DNA of 27,500 nt from NCBI RefSeq assembly GCF_000002875.2, contig NC_009393.2, positions 160,001 through 187,500 on the forward strand, written 5' to 3'. Below are positions 26,298 through 27,500 of the stretch, one piece after another (the stretch's first letter is position 1; every line of letters starts with the position of its first letter). The DNA is from Leishmania infantum JPCM5. Lineage: Eukaryota; Euglenozoa; Kinetoplastea; Trypanosomatida; Trypanosomatidae. A program made the translations under genes and the position numbers. The notes beneath the pieces are model-generated. The model was not told where the DNA came from and made no database searches. It was given only the letters and a program-made list of their open reading frames with translations.

Positions 26298-26346
26298 CCC
26301 CACCCCCCTCCCTCCCTCCCTTGTTATTATCTTATTATTGAAAAGG
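26298..26346 (+). promoter_or_regulatory. Polypyrimidine tract and spliced-leader acceptor for the last gene
   Basis: A C-rich then T-rich tract (CTCCCTCCCTCCC, then TTATTATCTTATTATT) leads to GAAAAG, with AG at 26345-26346. The leader would be about 290 bases without an ATG. A second C/T-rich stretch at 26588-26602 has no AG before the start codon, so it does not provide an acceptor. Confidence 0.5.
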
Positions 26347-26410
26347 GGGAGGGAGCCGGTGGAACGCCAACGGCACACACACGCGTTGAAGAAACGAGCG
26401 CAAAGCCGGA

Positions 26411-26476
26411 ACGAATAGAAAAACGTAAACAAAAAAAAAACATACAATAAAAAGTAAAAAAAAAGATAATACAACA
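26411..26476 (+). repeat. A-rich tract in the leader of the last gene
   Basis: About 66 bases dominated by A, with uninterrupted runs of ten and nine A and the sequence AATAAAAAG. It stands out sharply from the GC-rich surroundings. On the opposite strand it is a T-rich pyrimidine tract. It lies between the predicted acceptor and the ATG at 26637. Confidence 0.85.
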
Positions 26477-26636
26477 GGGAAAGCCAGCGCCGAGGCAATT
26501 CTTGAAGGAGGGGAGGGCTGTGAGTGTGTGCGCGTTCACAGCACCGCGATCATACACGCATACAGAGTAGACGCGCACGCTGTTTGATCTCTCCCCCTTC
26601 CCTGTCGCCGCGTGCTGGGTGCTTTTTGCCGCGACC

Positions 26637-27500
26637 ATGTCCAGTGACTTGATGGAGCTCTCCCGCGAGGAGCTCATCAGCCGCGTGCTCGACCTCCAGT
26701 CCGAGAACAGCGCGCTGAGCCGGCAACTGCGCAGCATGGCGAACAGACGCGGCGGCGCGTCATCGCCCACGCAGGCCGATCCCCGTAGTAGAACTACCAG
26801 CGGTGGCATCGGCGCGACGCACAGCGATCCCTCCGCGTTCATTGCCGCCAACCCAGTCTCTGCGCGACGTAACGGCAGCCTCTCCACCTCCTCTGAAGTC
26901 CCCATGTCAGCGGCGGCGGATCGGCTGAGCGGGTGCGCGAGTGGGCCGCCGTCGGCGCCGAGCTTCGAGATATCCATGTCAGTGATCGTCATCGAGAACG
27001 GCGCCGCGCTCTCGGTGCCGCTCTCCTCGGTGTTGGACAAGACGTACGGCCGCCAAGATCTGCGCGACGCCGACACGCCTGTGGTCTCGTCCAAGTACCT
27101 GCGAGATACCAACTCGTTGCGGACGCAGCGCTTTTCCATCGGCAGCGTCAGTGCCACCGGTGGCGCTGCGGCGGATGCGTCTCCCAGCATGAACCTAGAC
27201 GAGGAATTCTCGGACAGCCTCAGCCCAGGGCGGCCGAGCTCTGCTCTCGGACGCGGCAGTACGCTGGTGCGTGGAAGCGTCGCCAACGCCGGTGGCACTG
27301 TTAACGACACGGACGATGAGCCGTACCCGAAGGACCCTCGCGCCGGCTCAGCCGGTGGCGCCGCCGCCGCCTCCAGCCTCGCGCACCGCGCTGGAGTGAC
27401 GAACCTGAATCTTCGCCGAGACGTCCTCTTCGCGCGTGACCTTTCACTGGACGCGGACGCCATCATCACTCATCAGACGCTGCGGCTTTTCAACCAGCAG
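26637..27500 (+). CDS. Hypothetical protein, N-terminal part (truncated by window edge)
   Basis: An ATG-initiated frame runs 288 codons without a stop to the right edge, with the GC-rich third positions of the other genes. The first 35 residues form a short amphipathic coiled-coil-like helix (MELSREELISRVLDLQSENS). Residues about 36-110 are Ser/Gly/Ala-rich. A stretch at about 111-135 (SFEISMSVIVIENGAALSV) looks like beta structure. Further low-complexity sequence follows, and the visible end (NLNLRRDVLFARDLSLDADA, then ITHQTLRLFNQQ) appears to begin an ordered domain. No recognised domain can be named from this part. There is no signal peptide. The leader carries the A-rich tract noted separately. 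The gene is real in my view; its function is not visible here. Confidence 0.75.
   Translation, partial: MSSDLMELSREELISRVLDLQSENSALSRQLRSMANRRGGASSPTQADPRSRTTSGGIGATHSDPSAFIAANPVSARRNGSLSTSSEVPMSAAADRLSGCASGPPSAPSFEISMSVIVIENGAALSVPLSSVLDKTYGRQDLRDADTPVVSSKYLRDTNSLRTQRFSIGSVSATGGAAADASPSMNLDEEFSDSLSPGRPSSALGRGSTLVRGSVANAGGTVNDTDDEPYPKDPRAGSAGGAAAASSLAHRAGVTNLNLRRDVLFARDLSLDADAIITHQTLRLFNQQ

Noticed and set aside
26327..27469. 380-codon - strand frame opposite the last gene
   Set aside because: The + strand frame has an ATG in good position and coherent composition, and the - frame ends in a translated T-rich tract. I found no sign of a strand switch.

Overview
The window looks like a stretch of a trypanosomatid chromosome, most likely Leishmania or a close relative. 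The supported genes are long, intronless and GC-rich at third codon positions. All of them lie on the + strand. Each start codon is preceded by a long polypyrimidine tract and a downstream AG, as expected for spliced-leader trans-splicing. The spacers are 0.9-2 kb of CA/GT, CT and C-run low complexity, and no promoters are visible. This fits the interior of one directional polycistronic transcription unit. The species cannot be fixed from the sequence alone.

Layout: (1) 1-1285, non-coding left flank ending in a splice acceptor. (2) 1286-4555, a CDC14-type dual-specificity phosphatase with two low-complexity inserts and a roughly 500-residue tail. (3) 4556-6632, a long spacer. (4) 6633-8036, a protein joining an N-terminal Plus3 (Rtf1-like) domain to a C-terminal RING finger. 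(5) 8037-9350, spacer. (6) 9351-11258, BBS8/TTC8, a TPR subunit of the BBSome. (7) 11259-12207, spacer with a hairpin and a (GT)20 tract. (8) 12208-15294, a 1028-residue coiled-coil protein that I do not recognise. (9) 15295-16379, spacer with a strong splice acceptor and an upstream ORF that overlaps the next start. (10) 16380-25637, a 3085-residue MON2/Ysl2-like Golgi-endosome trafficking scaffold. (11) 25638-26636, spacer with TA, TACCCA and A-rich tracts. (12) 26637-27500, the 5' part of an unrecognised gene cut by the window edge.

Working together: genes in such units are co-transcribed but usually not functionally grouped, so control is expected at splicing, mRNA stability and translation. 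BBS8 (ciliary membrane traffic) and MON2 (Golgi-endosome traffic) both concern membrane trafficking, but their proximity is weak evidence of a link. The observations I rate highest are the Plus3-RING fusion, the insertion between the catalytic Asp and Cys of the CDC14-like enzyme, the overlapping uORF on the MON2 message, the perfect inverted repeats inside the MON2 coding region, and the A-rich leader of the last gene. No mobile element, CRISPR, tRNA or rRNA could be supported.
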